This document shows, piece by piece, positions 35,233 to 46,480 of a stretch of 64,000 bases of DNA. The position numbers and the translations under genes are program-made. The stretch comes from Letharia columbiana. Lineage: Eukaryota > Ascomycota > Lecanoromycetes > Lecanorales > Parmeliaceae. The stretch covers positions 325,001 to 389,000 of the forward strand of contig NW_023501075.1 of assembly GCF_014066305.1 (NCBI RefSeq), written 5' to 3'. Each line of letters begins with the position of its first letter. Within the stretch, counting starts at the first letter, position 1. The notes beneath the pieces were generated by a model, which saw nothing but the letters and a program-made list of their open reading frames with translations, did no database searches and was not told where the DNA came from.

Positions 35233-37374
35233 TTAAATGACAGTGATAGTATATGTGTTTCCGCCGTGACTTTCTTCATACTGGAGCCAAGGCTCTTGCT
35301 CCATATCTGGGACAGTAGTTTCGATTTCAGTCAAAGACATGTGCACTATGCCACATCGTCGAAATTGACCGTTTCGTATTCCCGTCGGCTGAAGCATCAG
35401 TCCTACAAGCGTATTGGGGTTGCCTAGTTGGAGTTCGATGACAAAAAAGTGGTATCGATGGCCTCCGGTGGTTTCTTCTGACGCTTGCAGCTCGCCAAGT
35501 ACGTCCTCGTACACTACTCCGCTCCTTTCAAGTCCCCCCATCCGCACACCGACGCGGGAGAGCCTGCTGATATCGGTTTCCTTCCGGGGGAGGAACTGAG
35601 CCGTGCATAGGGGACCGCGCAATCGCAGGTGGCCTCCAGTGACTTGGCCAGTGGTATCTTGGCCCGGACTTTCGATCTTGACCTCGATCACCTTTGCTAA
35701 GATACCCATGTCGTAGCAACGACCAGCCGTAAGGCCGCGATCGGTCTGAGGGTTCACGGAAGCCCACGACCAAGAAGGCGCGCGGTACTTATGAGGCCGT
35801 GTTCCCGGAGAGTCATAACGCCAGAGGAGCTGAGAGGGAAGACACTGTTGCCATAGGCCGGCGAGATACCTGTCGTGCAAGATAGTTTCCATGTATTTTG
35901 CCACACCAGACAGCGCGATCAATTTGTCTTCTTCGTGCGATAATGCGCCTTCCGAATAAGACTCGATGATATTATCCCACAGATAGTAGGCATCAAACCG
36001 GTTAGTATCTATGTGAGTCGGTCCCACGTTACGCCGTATCCTTTGCCCGTCGACAGAAGGGTCCAGTCCCTTGAAACGTCGCGGACCGTACTCGAACGGT
36101 AGTCCATCGGGATAGGTTTGGCAAGCCTCCACTTCCAGGCACTCCCATAGCACTTGTCGAGCACCAAAATGAATAACGCGTGGCGCGAGAAGACGCTCTT
36201 GGAGCACCCACGCTCGTTGCAAGAGAGGTGCTCGCTCAAGCTCCATTCTCCAAAATCCATCACATCGAACTTCGTATAATCTTTTCCTGCTCTTTCCCCA
36301 GTCAGGCTGCTTCCTTAGCTTTTGGACAGAACTCTCAGGCCAATCTGTCTCAACGATGCACCGTGACACCATGTTAGCATTCCGGTCGTGAAAGAGACCG
36401 CCATGGCCATCTGCGGAACCAGTTGCTGCGAGGTTACAGAGAGCTCCCTGATAAACATCTGCCATTGCAAGAGCTTCTCGGCTCCAATCAGACTTGAAGT
36501 CTTGGACGATGCAGAGGGCGTCGATCCATAGATATTTTAGGCCAAGTTCCAGCGTAGCACGAATTGCGTCGTTGAAAGTCCGAGATAGCAAGGTTTTGCT
36601 GAAACCTGCCTTCATCTGATCAACAGTAGCTGTCGTGAGCTTGAAGTATTGGCCAGAGCCCCAGCAATGACTCAACGATGCATAGGGGCCATCTGGTGTG
36701 GTCTCGTTCGTAAGGATAAGACGTAGCTGATTATTTGATAAGTCGAGCAATCGAGCCGGGAGTCTAGCATTTATACGGGAAACATGCTCGTTACATTTCA
36801 CATGTCCATTGATGCATTGCCCCAGCCATTGCTTGATGAGTGTCCAACTTTCCTCGGAATCTGTGTTGGTCGTAGATCGATCTCTCGTCACCTCAGGAAC
36901 ATGGTATCCGTCTAGCAGATGCTCCGCAGAGCATGGTATCAGCTAGATATTTTTTGAGATCCCACAGTGATTGTGACTGACCTGCTACAGGCTCAACGTA
37001 GAAAGCAGGATAGTCGTAGTCCGACTATTATGGCGAAGCGAATGTCGCTACGATTAGTACCTTCGTGTTGGCTTCCCAATTCGACCAGATCTGTGATTGA
37101 AACTTACGACGAGCGCAAGAAGACCAGTATGACCATGCATACGGGACTGGTCAATGAACCTGTATGTGGTAAAATAATCTGCAGCATCAGTTGCCTCAAC
37201 GTTCTCGTCGTCACCAATGAAGCTGCGCCATATGCAATCGCACATATAACAATTTTCTAAAGCTGCGGACTCTCGATGAAGATCCACGAACTTCTTGTAA
37301 AGGCGGAATTTGAATTCGATGGGCGCCCTGAATATGGCGTCACAGAGGGAACACAGCATTTTGAAAACAGTCAT
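35233..37374 (-). CDS. HET-domain (heterokaryon incompatibility-type) protein
   Basis: Model: complement(join(35233..36942,36989..37024,37108..37374)), about 670 aa. Exon 1 encodes MLCSLCDAIFRAP..., with CYMCDCIWRSF. Intron 1 has a GTAAGT donor and a TACTAAT branch. The tiny exon 2 encodes SDYDYPAFYVEP; its donor could also be 7 nt further on. Exon 3 opens CSAEHLLDGYHVPEV and carries the HET core (PF06985): TPDGPYASLSHCWGSGQYFKL, SRTFNDAIRATLELGLKYLWIDALCIVQD, SDWSREALAMADVYQGALCNLAATGSADGHGGLF. Later blocks are RAWVLQERLLAPRVIHFG and PSWSWASV. HET proteins of this layout trigger cell death or allorecognition in some species; many are uncharacterised. It shares a 299-bp intergenic region with the divergent gene at 37674. 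Confidence 0.88.
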
Positions 37375-37673
37375 CGATCAGATTTGCAGAGAGGTCTCTA
37401 CTCGCCACAGCTTGACTGGGGGCTAGTGAGGGGAGGCGCAGCACACATATCGCAATACAGCCGAGATTGCCATGTTGGAAGAGCCTTAGATAGGTGGTAT
37501 CCCTCCTGTTTCTTGCTCCTCATCGCATTATGCTGTACAATTTTGTTAGACATCCACGGCTAGACCTGTCCACGTGAGAGCTCGAGACAGGACTGCTTGG
37601 CTTCATGAGAAAGACTACAGAGTATGCCGAAGCGAAGTGATCTGAGTCAGACCCTACGAACGAGGGTTGTATT
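37375..37673. promoter_or_regulatory. 299-bp shared region between divergent HET and unknown genes
   Basis: The HET ATG (37374, minus) and the next ATG (37674, plus) are back to back. The region must hold both promoters, so co-regulation is possible. No specific box was identified. Confidence 0.4.
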
Positions 37674-38632
37674 ATGGGGACGCTGCAACGAACCCTAGTC
37701 CCCAAGGTGAGCTCAGGTCAGTCATAATTCCGAAGCAGACCCAAGCACAACTCACCCGAGATTTTGACGCAGAAGTCTTGGCACGTCACTCCTGCTCGCA
37801 CCTCCATCCACGCGACCGCGTTGGTCCACCGGGTCCGTTCAATCGGCCCTCAAAGCCATTACGGTGCCTCCAAATCAACTCTCTAGGCAGTCTCTGGCGG
37901 TATGTGAATGTGCATGGAGCATTTTCCTTTTACCTATTCGGTTTCGAACATTTGCAGCTAGCAATGCTACGCCACTACCTCGGCCCCGGCTACGGCATCT
38001 CCACCGATGAATTTTCCTATGTGCAAGTCAACGAGTCTAGCGAGAGCGAGCCAAGGGGGCGAAGAACGACACTCTTATCAGTGGAGGCTCGGGTGTGCGC
38101 GGAGCCGGCTCGACTGTGTCTTCGACTTCAGAACTGGGCGGTACTGCATACGAGAGTTCCAGGTTTGGCGCTTGAGAGAACAGAGTGCGTCTGGGTTTGT
38201 CAACATTTCGTAGCGGAAGAGGATGAAATGTTTCAACTGATCGAGTCGAACTTGGATGAATACCGTACGAAATCGAAGAGGCCGCGAGAACCAAAGCGTC
38301 ATAGGTGTCGCCGCTGCAAGTTTGTCTTCCAACTTGAAGTCTTAGACACTGGCAGTGATGGCCTAGCAATTGTCATCACAAAGTGGTTGGACCTAGGATC
38401 AGGCTTGACACCAATGGATCCGAAATGGAGGGTCCTCACAGCTCGGTTCCCAGACCGCGAGAACGGGAATGACCACGCAAGCGAGGCTGAAAGATGTAGA
38501 CTGGGGTTTGAAAAAGAGGAGGGGCCAACGCAACAGGCCATCACTCTTCGCAATGCGTCATGCTTACGTGGCCAGCGATATAAGGGTACAATGCAAAAGT
38601 GTTTCTGCGGAGAATGGTTTTTTGCAAGCTGA
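37674..38632 (+). CDS. conserved fungal protein of unknown function, divergent partner of HET gene
   Basis: Model: join(37674..37716,37761..38632), 304 aa. The frame of the long ORF has no ATG before its middle. A 44-nt intron (GTCAGT..GAG acceptor) joins the upstream MGTLQRTLVPKVSS in frame to DFDAEVLARHSCSHLHPRDR. Later blocks: CVWVCQHFVAEEDEMFQLI, HRCRRCKFVFQLEVLD, GLAIVITKWLDLGSGLTPMDPKW, and a C-terminal CFCGEWFF. The Cys pair RRCKF with the TKWLDLG block is a pattern I recall from uncharacterised proteins that are often found near HET genes in Pezizomycotina; no named domain comes to mind. The Cys/His content could bind a metal. The unusually short intron is at the limit for this genome. 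Confidence 0.6.
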
Positions 38633-38650
38633 TCGGCGCGTGCACTGGTA

Positions 38651-39248
38651 TCATTTCTCAGACATACTGTTGCTGTCTCTGGTTTTGCTGGGATTGATGT
38701 TATGTGCAGTGATCCGCTGGCAGAGTTCCCACAAAATTTGATAGTCCGCTATTAAGTGCGCATGATTCCAGTCTACACAGCAGTCCTTGACCTGTAGAGG
38801 CTGTATGTCCACTGACAGGCCGATCTGGTCAAACACCAGTGCGAACGTTTCCTCGGTCATGCCGAAGCCGCCGGTCGAATTTTCCTCAAGACCACGAGCC
38901 GCGTGCAGCGCGCGGTCGACTCTGGTGTCTGCCGGCCCAGTTTCCCTGGGCCGCTGCAGAATCTGCCATATTGGTTGCGGATCGCAGTGCATCGTTTAGC
39001 TACGTGTTCGCGACAAGCGCAGCGACGTAGGTAGTGCTTTCTGTTGGTGTCGGGCTTTCTAAAAGAGGTGCGTGAGGGTTCATAAGTTGTAGGGGTTCGA
39101 TCCCCGAGGGTTGGAGCTTTGACAGCGGCTGATGAGCTTCGGGTTCGATCTGCAAAGGGATGTCTTGCTGCTGCATTGGTGGGAGGAGGCCTCGTGAGCG
39201 CAAAGAAAAGGATGGCGAATTGGCGCCATATTGCGGGACAAATTTCAT
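38651..39248 (-). CDS. possible small two-exon protein, unrecognised
   Basis: Tentative model: complement(join(38651..38962,39015..39248)), 181 aa. Exon 1 (MKFVPQYGANSPSFSLRSRG...) is Pro/Ser/Leu rich. A 52-nt intron with a weak GTCGCG donor, a GCTAAAC branch-like element and a CAG acceptor joins in phase 0 to exon 2 (ILQRPRETGPADTRVDRAL, GGFGMTEETFALVFDQIGL, CCVDWNHAHLIADYQILWEL). The stop is 18 bp from the stop of the convergent gene at 38632. No family is recognised. Confidence 0.33.
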
Positions 39249-39731
39249 TCTGCTGTGTCACCACACAGCCGGGTTGAGACGCTACAGCGGCGGAGACTAG
39301 GGTATCATTCGGAAAACATAGGTCAATATTGAGCAATTCGGTAGCGAATGGTGACAGGCTGGGAGCAAATTAGTAAGCAGTGCGCGTCCGACCGCCTTGT
39401 TTAATTTGTTTCGGATGTGTCTAAGGGGAATTGAAAAGGCTCTGCTGCCTTGCTCCGAGGTGGCTATTGGCCAATGGCACTGATCAATGTGGGGTCTGAC
39501 CCATCATTCCGGACAGCGAGCACGTTCTGGTAATTTGAGCGCTACTCATGATAGCTACTACTTGTATCTCAACGGATTTGCCGTCTGAGTTCTGGAAAAT
39601 TGAGCATCACACCTGTGCAAAACCTGAGTTCAATGCACTCACACTGTTACCCACTCTCCACTCCAGATCAAGTGGTCATATCGAATAGCTTTTCCCAGAT
39701 GACCCTCCAGCTTTCCTACCGAGCTGAACCC
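39249..39731. other. promoter region of the STAND/ankyrin gene
   Basis: No separate gene. An in-frame ATG at 39633 would extend the next protein by 33 residues. Confidence 0.35.
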
Positions 39732-42175
39732 ATGGAGTCCCTCAGTGTCACGGCAAGCACCATTACCCTCATTGCCACCGTCAAAAAGACTTTAGAGGTC
39801 CTTCAAAAGATGCGTCACGCACCCCAAGGGCTAGATGCGCTGATCCAGGAGGCTTCTGATCTTGCGCTCGTCCTCAGGGACGTTGAACCCTTCCTTCGAA
39901 CCTCGGAGCCCAGTCCTCAAGACGGTGCAGAGCCCCAACCACAAGATCTTGGCCTTTTGCAGTGGTCGGAGCGGGCAAAATCTACGCTGAATGAGATAGA
40001 GGACCTTGCAATGATCCACGTCAGCTCCAAAGGCCCTGGTTCTCAGCTCAGGGGCTTGTGCAACAACGCGAAAGTTGTGTCTCAATTGAACACAAAGCGC
40101 CAAGACTTGCAGACTGTCAAATTCAATCTCTTAGTCGTGAGCTCGTAAGATCATAAACCATCAACGTGCTTCCACGAATATCTCTGGTGGTTAGGCGGCA
40201 TCAAAGCTCGACAGACTGACGCGATTTTAGCTTTCGATCCTTTCGTATCGAAGCTGGCGTACACCGGCTTCTGACAATGAATGCAGAGTCGGCAGCTTCA
40301 CAACGAAACTTCCAAAGGGTTGCACTCAATGCATTGCTCCATCAGGGCCAATCGATGCAGAACATCCGTGGGGAGGGGCATTCAGTGTCCGAAAGACGCA
40401 ACCTACAAACCTTGAACTATCTCGATACTGGGAGTGCGCCCTTACTGCCGACGGGCGATCCCTCCAACGACCTTGCTCTAGGACCTTCAGGTACTCATGG
40501 CCCATGGTTGCAGGCTGAATCAGGGTGGCAAGGTTCAGAAGTTGGACATCCACGTCACGACAGTACAAGCAATCGCCGACTCCAACCTCGGCGGGAGTGC
40601 GATTGGGGTTGCAATTGCTCGTGTCATGCGTGTCGGTCGTTGACATCTCTGGAGCGGTTATGCTCGATCATAGGCAACGTTTCAGTCAAATTTAGAGCAC
40701 CTAGAGGCAATTCCACCTGCGATCCACAATCCTGCCGCCGAAAGTCTGCACCCATGATACAGATCGACTACCTCTTCCCCCCATGGATGCTCATGGCCAT
40801 TACATCAACCACGATAACTGTCCCCAGCTTGCATTCCTGGAACATCACCTTGCGAGTTTGCAGAGTCGTTCCGGATTCAGCCATTATCTTCCGCTTTGCT
40901 TTGGACGGCAATCTTCAAGGCATGAAGATGTTGTTTGATGCAGGATCCGCTGCAGCACATGATGTTGACGCTAGCACTGGAACATCTGCTTTACTGGTGA
41001 GATTGCATGTCACTGTACAAGTCTTGGTGAGCTGATTTTGTAGTATGCTACCGATAGAGGCCATATCGACGTGTGGAGATTTCTTCTGAAAGCAGGAGCA
41101 GATCGTTGTCAGGAGACTAAAACCCACCAGTAAGATGTCCTGTCGGTACTGAAAATGCCCTTTTTTGACCTTCTGAAGCTCACCGATGGATGTTGCGAGT
41201 GGCCGTATCTTAGGCGGAACGGCATCACCGGAGATCACAACAGCATTGACCGAGGACTTTGATATCGAAGAACACCTCGAGGAGCGACAACTTCCCGTTC
41301 TTCACAGAATTGTTCTAGGTCTAGCTGAGGCGGATTTAGAAACCCAGCTGCGATTGTCAACTATGGTTAAGATCAACGCATTAGACTACCAAGGCCGTAC
41401 AGCGCTGAGCTGGGCGGCCATTAGAGGAGACAGTGCATCCCTGAATCTACTCCTGAAGTACGGCGCTGACCCGAATGTCGTCGCCTACAATGGCGACGCG
41501 CCACTTCATTACGCGACGAGGGCGCCTGTCCCACGCTGTGTTAGGCCCTTGCTTGAGAGTGGTGCGGATGTCAATGCTGTGAACGCATGGAAGGTAAATC
41601 CATTGGCGTACACCACGGCGTTTCGAGACGACCTTCGGTACTTGAAACCCTTGTTGGAGAAGAGCGTCGACATGGAACATAAAGATAGGCACGGACGCTC
41701 GGCACTAATGCGCGCAGTCCTCAACAATCGTCCAAACCTAGTCAAGTGCTTGCTAGGAAATGGTGCAAAGCTTGCACAAGCCGATGCTTGGGGTTTCCGG
41801 CCGCTGATGGTAGCTGTTGAGCGCAAGTTTCACGCAGTTGCTCACATCATTCTGCAGAGCAGTACTTCTGTATTGAGCGAGGAACCCCTCTCGTCTATTC
41901 TCGAAATGGCTTTGGTCTCTGGCGACCGTCAAACCGTCGAGATGCTTGAAGGACTTCAGTCACGAGTACTGAACGCTGGTGAGGAGGATTCTGAAGTTGT
42001 AGGAGCTGCTGCCAACGACTTAAAAGACCTAGGGACACAGAATGTAACGTCCCCAGCTCAGACTGCCTTGCAGGCATGGCCTCTAACATTCCGCAGGATA
42101 CGACACATCTTCAACAAGCTGCACGAGCCCTTACAACTGGTTTCCAAGCTTCAAAACCCGCGGTACCTGTTTTAG
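39732..42175 (+). CDS. STAND-type fungal N-terminal domain plus ankyrin repeats
   Basis: Model: join(39732..40144,40231..40996,41044..41129,41179..42175), 753 aa; all introns GT..AG and in frame (VVS|SFRSFRIE, GTSALL|YATDRGHI, KTH|HSPMDVA). The N-terminus MESLSVTASTITLIATVKKTLEVLQ is the helical 'fungal N-terminal domain of STAND proteins' (PF17111 type). The middle has a Cys patch (CDWGCNCSCHACRSLTSLERL) and SVKFRAPRGN. The C-terminal part has about five ankyrin repeats (residues ~490-650: YQGRTALSWAAIRGDSASL, NGDAPLHYATRAPVPRC, HGRSALMRAVLNNRPNL). No NACHT/NB-ARC P-loop is present, so it is NLR-like in its ends without the nucleotide-binding switch. I chose MESL over the ATG at 39633 because family members begin MxxLSVTAS. 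Probable role: signalling or recognition scaffold; the ligand is unknown. Confidence 0.8.
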
Positions 42176-43369
42176 TGTCCAGAAAAGAAAAGGTAAAAGC
42201 TGCTTGAAACAAAGAGGGCGAGAAGAAAAGAGTGCGTGACTATAACGAACAGGACAGGCGCTCTTCTAATCTGTAGTCACGCGAAGATGCTCAGGTGTGC
42301 GCTCCATATCCCCAATTATCTAATTAGCGTATTCACGAATGCTTGACTTCAAGTCTTGCCCATAACGCCATGAGTACTGTATGTATCAAAGAGAAAGGCA
42401 AATGAAAGTCTATTTTTCGATTATTGAGACTCTAGTAGTGTACTGTCGGGTTAGAATCACGCCCCGAAACCCCGACATTTTCGAGCGTGAGATGAATTGT
42501 ACTAGTAATCTTGAGCGTCCTCGGAATCCATCCTGCAAGGAACCGGATATTCTCTCACCAGCCGGCACGGTGGGATAAGGCTGCAGCGTAGACCAACGGT
42601 ATTCTGATCCACGGCTTCGTAGATTTCGTTCCAGTCATCGTCGTAGTTTTGGAAACGGCTCTTAGAAATCGGAGAGACTTCAGCTGGAGAAGATTGATGG
42701 ATACACTTCATTGGATTTCCGTTGCAGTAATGATCCCCATACAAGATGAATGACTAAGGATCCGGGCGCAATTTGTTCACCACCTTGCGGGTCGGTCCTA
42801 GTCCAAGCACAGAGAATCCCCTCTCCAAGTTTAGCATGAGGCTTTCCCATCAAGCATTGCATTGGAAGATGTGGATGCCTACATCGTGCAAGACGGACAC
42901 TTTATGATTCTCTCTCCGTGGATCGCTGATCCGCTTAGACACTGCGGTGGTGGTTCTGGCCTGCGCCGTACGCTGAAAAAGATACAGCTGTTTTGAGACC
43001 AACACTAAGCCTGATCCTGCCGCAGCGTCGCCCCACCATTCCTCAAGAACGCTCCCAATCACAAGTGGCCACGTGAAGCTCTTTATCGAGATAGCTTCTT
43101 TTGAGCCTCCTCAAGGGAATGGGTGATGTGATGGCCTTTCGGAGCGGGGCCTGCACCTCATATTCTCAGCCTCAGAGTGGTCTGTCGTTTTCTAGCCACG
43201 GCACCGCGCAGATAGACACCCGGCCTCCTTGAGCTTTTTATTGTCTCGAAAGCCATGCAAATGCCATTGAGGTCCCTCCTGATATTCAGTCTCACTACTG
43301 GGATGTAGCGGCGGCCATAACTTCGGCGTGCCATCATCTCCAATTCGGTCTCGAGCGCCAAATCTCATC
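42176..43369. other. intergenic, no gene seen
   Basis: Short ORFs only. The end is the presumed promoter of the oxygenase gene. Confidence 0.4.
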
Positions 43370-44491
43370 ATGGCAGAACTCAAAACAATCTCTCTCTCGC
43401 AGCTTTTGGAGGTCGACCCTCAAGCGATGAAAGAGCTTGAGGATGCAGCCACTTTGCAAGGTTTTTTCTACCTCGATCTGCGGGGATCAGAAACTAGTCG
43501 GACACTCAGAGACGTAGAGGAGTGTGTTGAAACAGCACGCGAATTCTATGCCATGCCGTTTGAAGAAAAACTGGGGTATGACATTGACAAACTGGGCATG
43601 CACAAACTCAATGGGTAGATACATCAGTCGCATCACATACTTGATCTCAGAGCTGAGAGTGTACCAGATACAAACCGGAAGGCAGGAACGCGGGAATCGA
43701 AAAAGGTAAACAAGACGGCTTTGAAGCCTATCTTGTTCGTCCTCATGTGATCACATGATGAGTCTCCATTGATAAAGGCCTAGGTTCCTCGAGACGGGAT
43801 GTGTAATCCGCTTTTTGATGGGGGGAAAATAATGCTACCTGGCCCTCTTGATGCACACAGGAGTCTTCTCGAACGCCTGATGAATGATCTGCACGCAATA
43901 GGTATTTCGGTTCTTCGCGCACTAAGCCTTGTGCTGCGTATCCCCGTCGAGCGGAGCCTCGAAATGAGCCACCGCCATCATTGCTCATCAACGAGTGCCC
44001 TTGGTGTCCTCAAATACCCTCGGCTATGGGCCGAAAGCCCTCAGCTTGGCCACGGTGCACACACAGATGTCGGCTCATTGACCCTGCTCTTCTGTTCGGA
44101 ACCTGGACTTCAGTTACTCGATCCAAAGACCGATCAATGGGCGTACATTCGGCCTAAGGATGGCCACGCCATAGTCAACGTGGGAGACTCTCTGCGCTTC
44201 CTCAGCGATCATCGCCTACGCTCTTGTCTTCATCGCGTAGTTCCACCTGTGGAGGGGAGAATTACCGATCGCCTTTCCTGCGCGTACTTCCTAAGGCCTG
44301 AGTTGGACGCTGTGTTCATGGACGACACGGGAAAATCTTGGAAGAGTGTCGACTGGCATGACGGGAAATATAAAATGTTTCGTGCACCGACGGAAAAACA
44401 GCAGCAGGATTCTGTTCTGACGGGCAAAGCCGGCTTCTTGGGGTCTTGGTGCCCTGACAAGTATATGGTCGGCGTGAATCGATTTGTTTAA
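43370..44491 (+). CDS. 2-oxoglutarate/Fe(II)-dependent dioxygenase (isopenicillin N synthase-like)
   Basis: Model: join(43370..43614,43668..43734,43784..44491), 339 aa. Exon 1 starts MAELKTISLSQLLEVD and includes the DIOX_N-type LQGFFYLDL and AREFYAMPFEEKLGYD. Exon 2 gives GYKPEGRNAGIEKGKQDGFE. The last donor is GTTCGT, a weaker form, but joins EAYL|VPRDGMCNP in frame. The catalytic core has the facial triad HTD (H197, D199) and H254 (SCLHRVVPP), with the 2OG-binding R267-x-S269 (RLSCAYFLRP). Such enzymes hydroxylate, desaturate or cyclise small molecules using O2 and 2OG, often in secondary metabolism. No backbone synthase (PKS, NRPS, terpene) lies nearby, so this is not an evident cluster. 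An in-frame ATG at 43328 would add 14 residues. Confidence 0.85.
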
Positions 44492-44747
44492 GGTAATCAA
44501 AGAAAAAAGATAGCACTCACATAGACACACGATACAAACACTCTACTACGTCCTCCAATTATCCTATTCTTGCAACGCTATATGATAAAGCGATACTCAC
44601 CCTACGCTAGACGAGAGGTAAGGTAAACAGAATGGCGAGCTATGGCATGGGAGTAAGCAAGAAGGGCCCTTACTTTTCCACGGATCCCTACTCTGGTACC
44701 CCATGTCTGGGTGCTGGGAAGGCAATACTGATTCTAAATCTCCATCA

Positions 44748-45330
44748 GACTGGACAAAAATGATCATGATGTACTAGCATCACTTCGATTGGTCGCACAA
44801 GCCTTCGAGATCTGGTTCTTGATGATCGCAACTGCACTCCTCTACGATGTCGTCATGATCTTCGCTAGAAGTCCCAGTGGTCTCTACGTCGGCTACTTGT
44901 CGACCTAGCTGGAGTTCAGCAATGTCAAGAACATGGCCAATCCACTCATGTGGACTTCAGCCTTCCCCTCACGGCATAGTTCTCAGGCCGATCGGAAACG
45001 CCACGGTGTCACAAAGTTGATTTTGTTCGCGCTGCTCGCAGGCATCCCTAACAATCTTGACCAACCTGATGGGAGCTACGACAGCAGTCTTGCCCCTACC
45101 CAGTCTTCAATGGGTCGAATTAGAGCGGGTTCCACAGCAGAGACACGACGGACTCGCGTTGAGCCAACCTCACCAAGGTGACGTGGTTTTCGCTGGGAGC
45201 TGCAATAACACAGAATTGGTGGTTGGCAACTTCTCCTGCACTACTAACGTATACCGGGCCAAGCCTAGGCGAATGGGCAGCGATGGCGCTATCATCAAGT
45301 AAACAATCCGAGCAACCATTTGGGATGGCC
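44748..45330 (+). pseudogene. decayed gene for a large fungal multi-pass membrane protein
   Basis: Reading frames shift but the product is continuous. Frame 1 gives VLASLRLVAQAFEIWFLMIA, TALLYDVVMIFARSPSGLYVG, YLST, then a TAG (44907-44909), then LEFSNVKNMANPLMWTSAF and KLILFALLAGI. After a shift of one base at about 45050 the reading is LTILTNLMGATTAVLPLPSLQWVE and FAGSCNNTELVVGNFSCT. After another shift at about 45250 it is YTGPSLGEWAAMALSSSKQS. The order and wording follow a widespread uncharacterised fungal membrane protein family, known to me from patterns such as VLE[IV]WF..IA, LTNLMGPATAVL.LP and GPSL.EWA. One nonsense and two frameshifts without splice signals make a pseudogene likely. 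Upstream start and downstream end are not recognisable; C-rich sequence at 45360-45600 may be its eroded tail. Confidence 0.55.
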
Positions 45331-46480
45331 ATCCTCGCCACCTCGCAGGAGAGTGCCGTGCCATGCCACCACGGCGCGCCAGCGCCAGCGCCAGACCCCG
45401 CTGCCGCTTCACATTCACATCCACAGCAGCAACCCTCCCCTCCGCACCCCACCCTCTCAAAAAACGCCCAGCAGCAGATCTGGGCCTGGAGCCTCAGCGG
45501 GCGCACCTCGAACCTCGCCGTCGAGATCGCCACCGCGGGATGCGCGTGCGTGCTCGCGCGTCTGTGTGTTGGGCTTTTGCGTGCGCGGCGGGAGCACTCG
45601 CCTGTTGAGATGTTGATGGCGCTGGAGCATGGTTCACGGGCGGGGAACAGGTGGGGATGAGGGAGGAGCGGGAGATGGCGAGCGTGAGGTAGAGGTTGCG
45701 TGAGGGGGAGGGTGGAGAGGTTAGAGTTGTGCTGGGGAGATGTGGCAGGTGAGAGAGAGAAAGAGAGAGTCGAGGGGTAGTGGAAAGGGGATGCGGTGTC
45801 ATTTTGGAGCGTAGGAATGGATGGGCTAAGACCAATCGTTATTCGTTGACCCAAGAGCAATGTATATGTATCTTGTGATTCAGTAAAGCCTTCTGTATAA
45901 ATCCAGGTGAGGATGGGGCTCACGATCGGCAGGGTCTTTGTTCCATGGCCAAAATAAATAAATCCTCCCACACTTTCCTTGGCAACTCGTTATTTTCAGA
46001 GATACTGATGCGGTATATCAGGCCGTGCACATCTGTAGGCCAACGCCTTTCCATTTCCCTGAATTCCCCTTTGTATAGAAGATCAGACGTCGTCTTCTGC
46101 GCTTCGCTTCTCCACCCTCTCTTGATAGGATAGCCCAGCATGTCTCTCTTCCTCTGTAACTACTTCCTCAGCTGCTCCAATGTGACTTCTGCTCACTGAC
46201 ACCCTCACCGCCAGCTCGACAACGGCCCCGCCACCACCGTCCATGCCAACGCCGGTCCGGCGTATGGTCCTCTAACTACCCCTACCAAACCCTTCAACAA
46301 CGGCGCGGTTGCGGGATGAGCGATGCTTGCTAATATTGGCCCGCAGTAGTCGTACTAAGGAGGTGGGCTCAGGCATCTGAGGGTGGGTGAACGCTTGAAG
46401 ATGGTCTTCGGACAGGCCCTGGCCCTTTCTCGGCAGGGAATGTTCTTCATCCAGTCATTCTGTATGTGCGTGCCAATAGT
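45331..46480. other. pseudogene tail and intergenic
   Basis: Strand-skewed sequence: C-rich at 45370-45530, G-rich at 45640-45800. ORFs on both strands overlap here for compositional reasons. No supported gene up to the thioesterase stop at 46481. Confidence 0.35.

Noticed and set aside
39095..39112. Second T-arm-like sequence (GGGGTTCGATCCCC)
   Set aside because: Loop is one base short and no other tRNA arms are found; it lies within a possible coding exon.
43370..44491. Secondary-metabolite cluster around the 2OG oxygenase
   Set aside because: No PKS, NRPS, terpene cyclase, P450 or methyltransferase gene is seen within the window; one oxygenase and one Zn2Cys6 regulator 11 kb away are not enough.
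45120..45971. 283-codon minus-strand ORF
   Set aside because: Lies antisense to the membrane-protein pseudogene and C-rich tail; the plus strand carries the family-like text.
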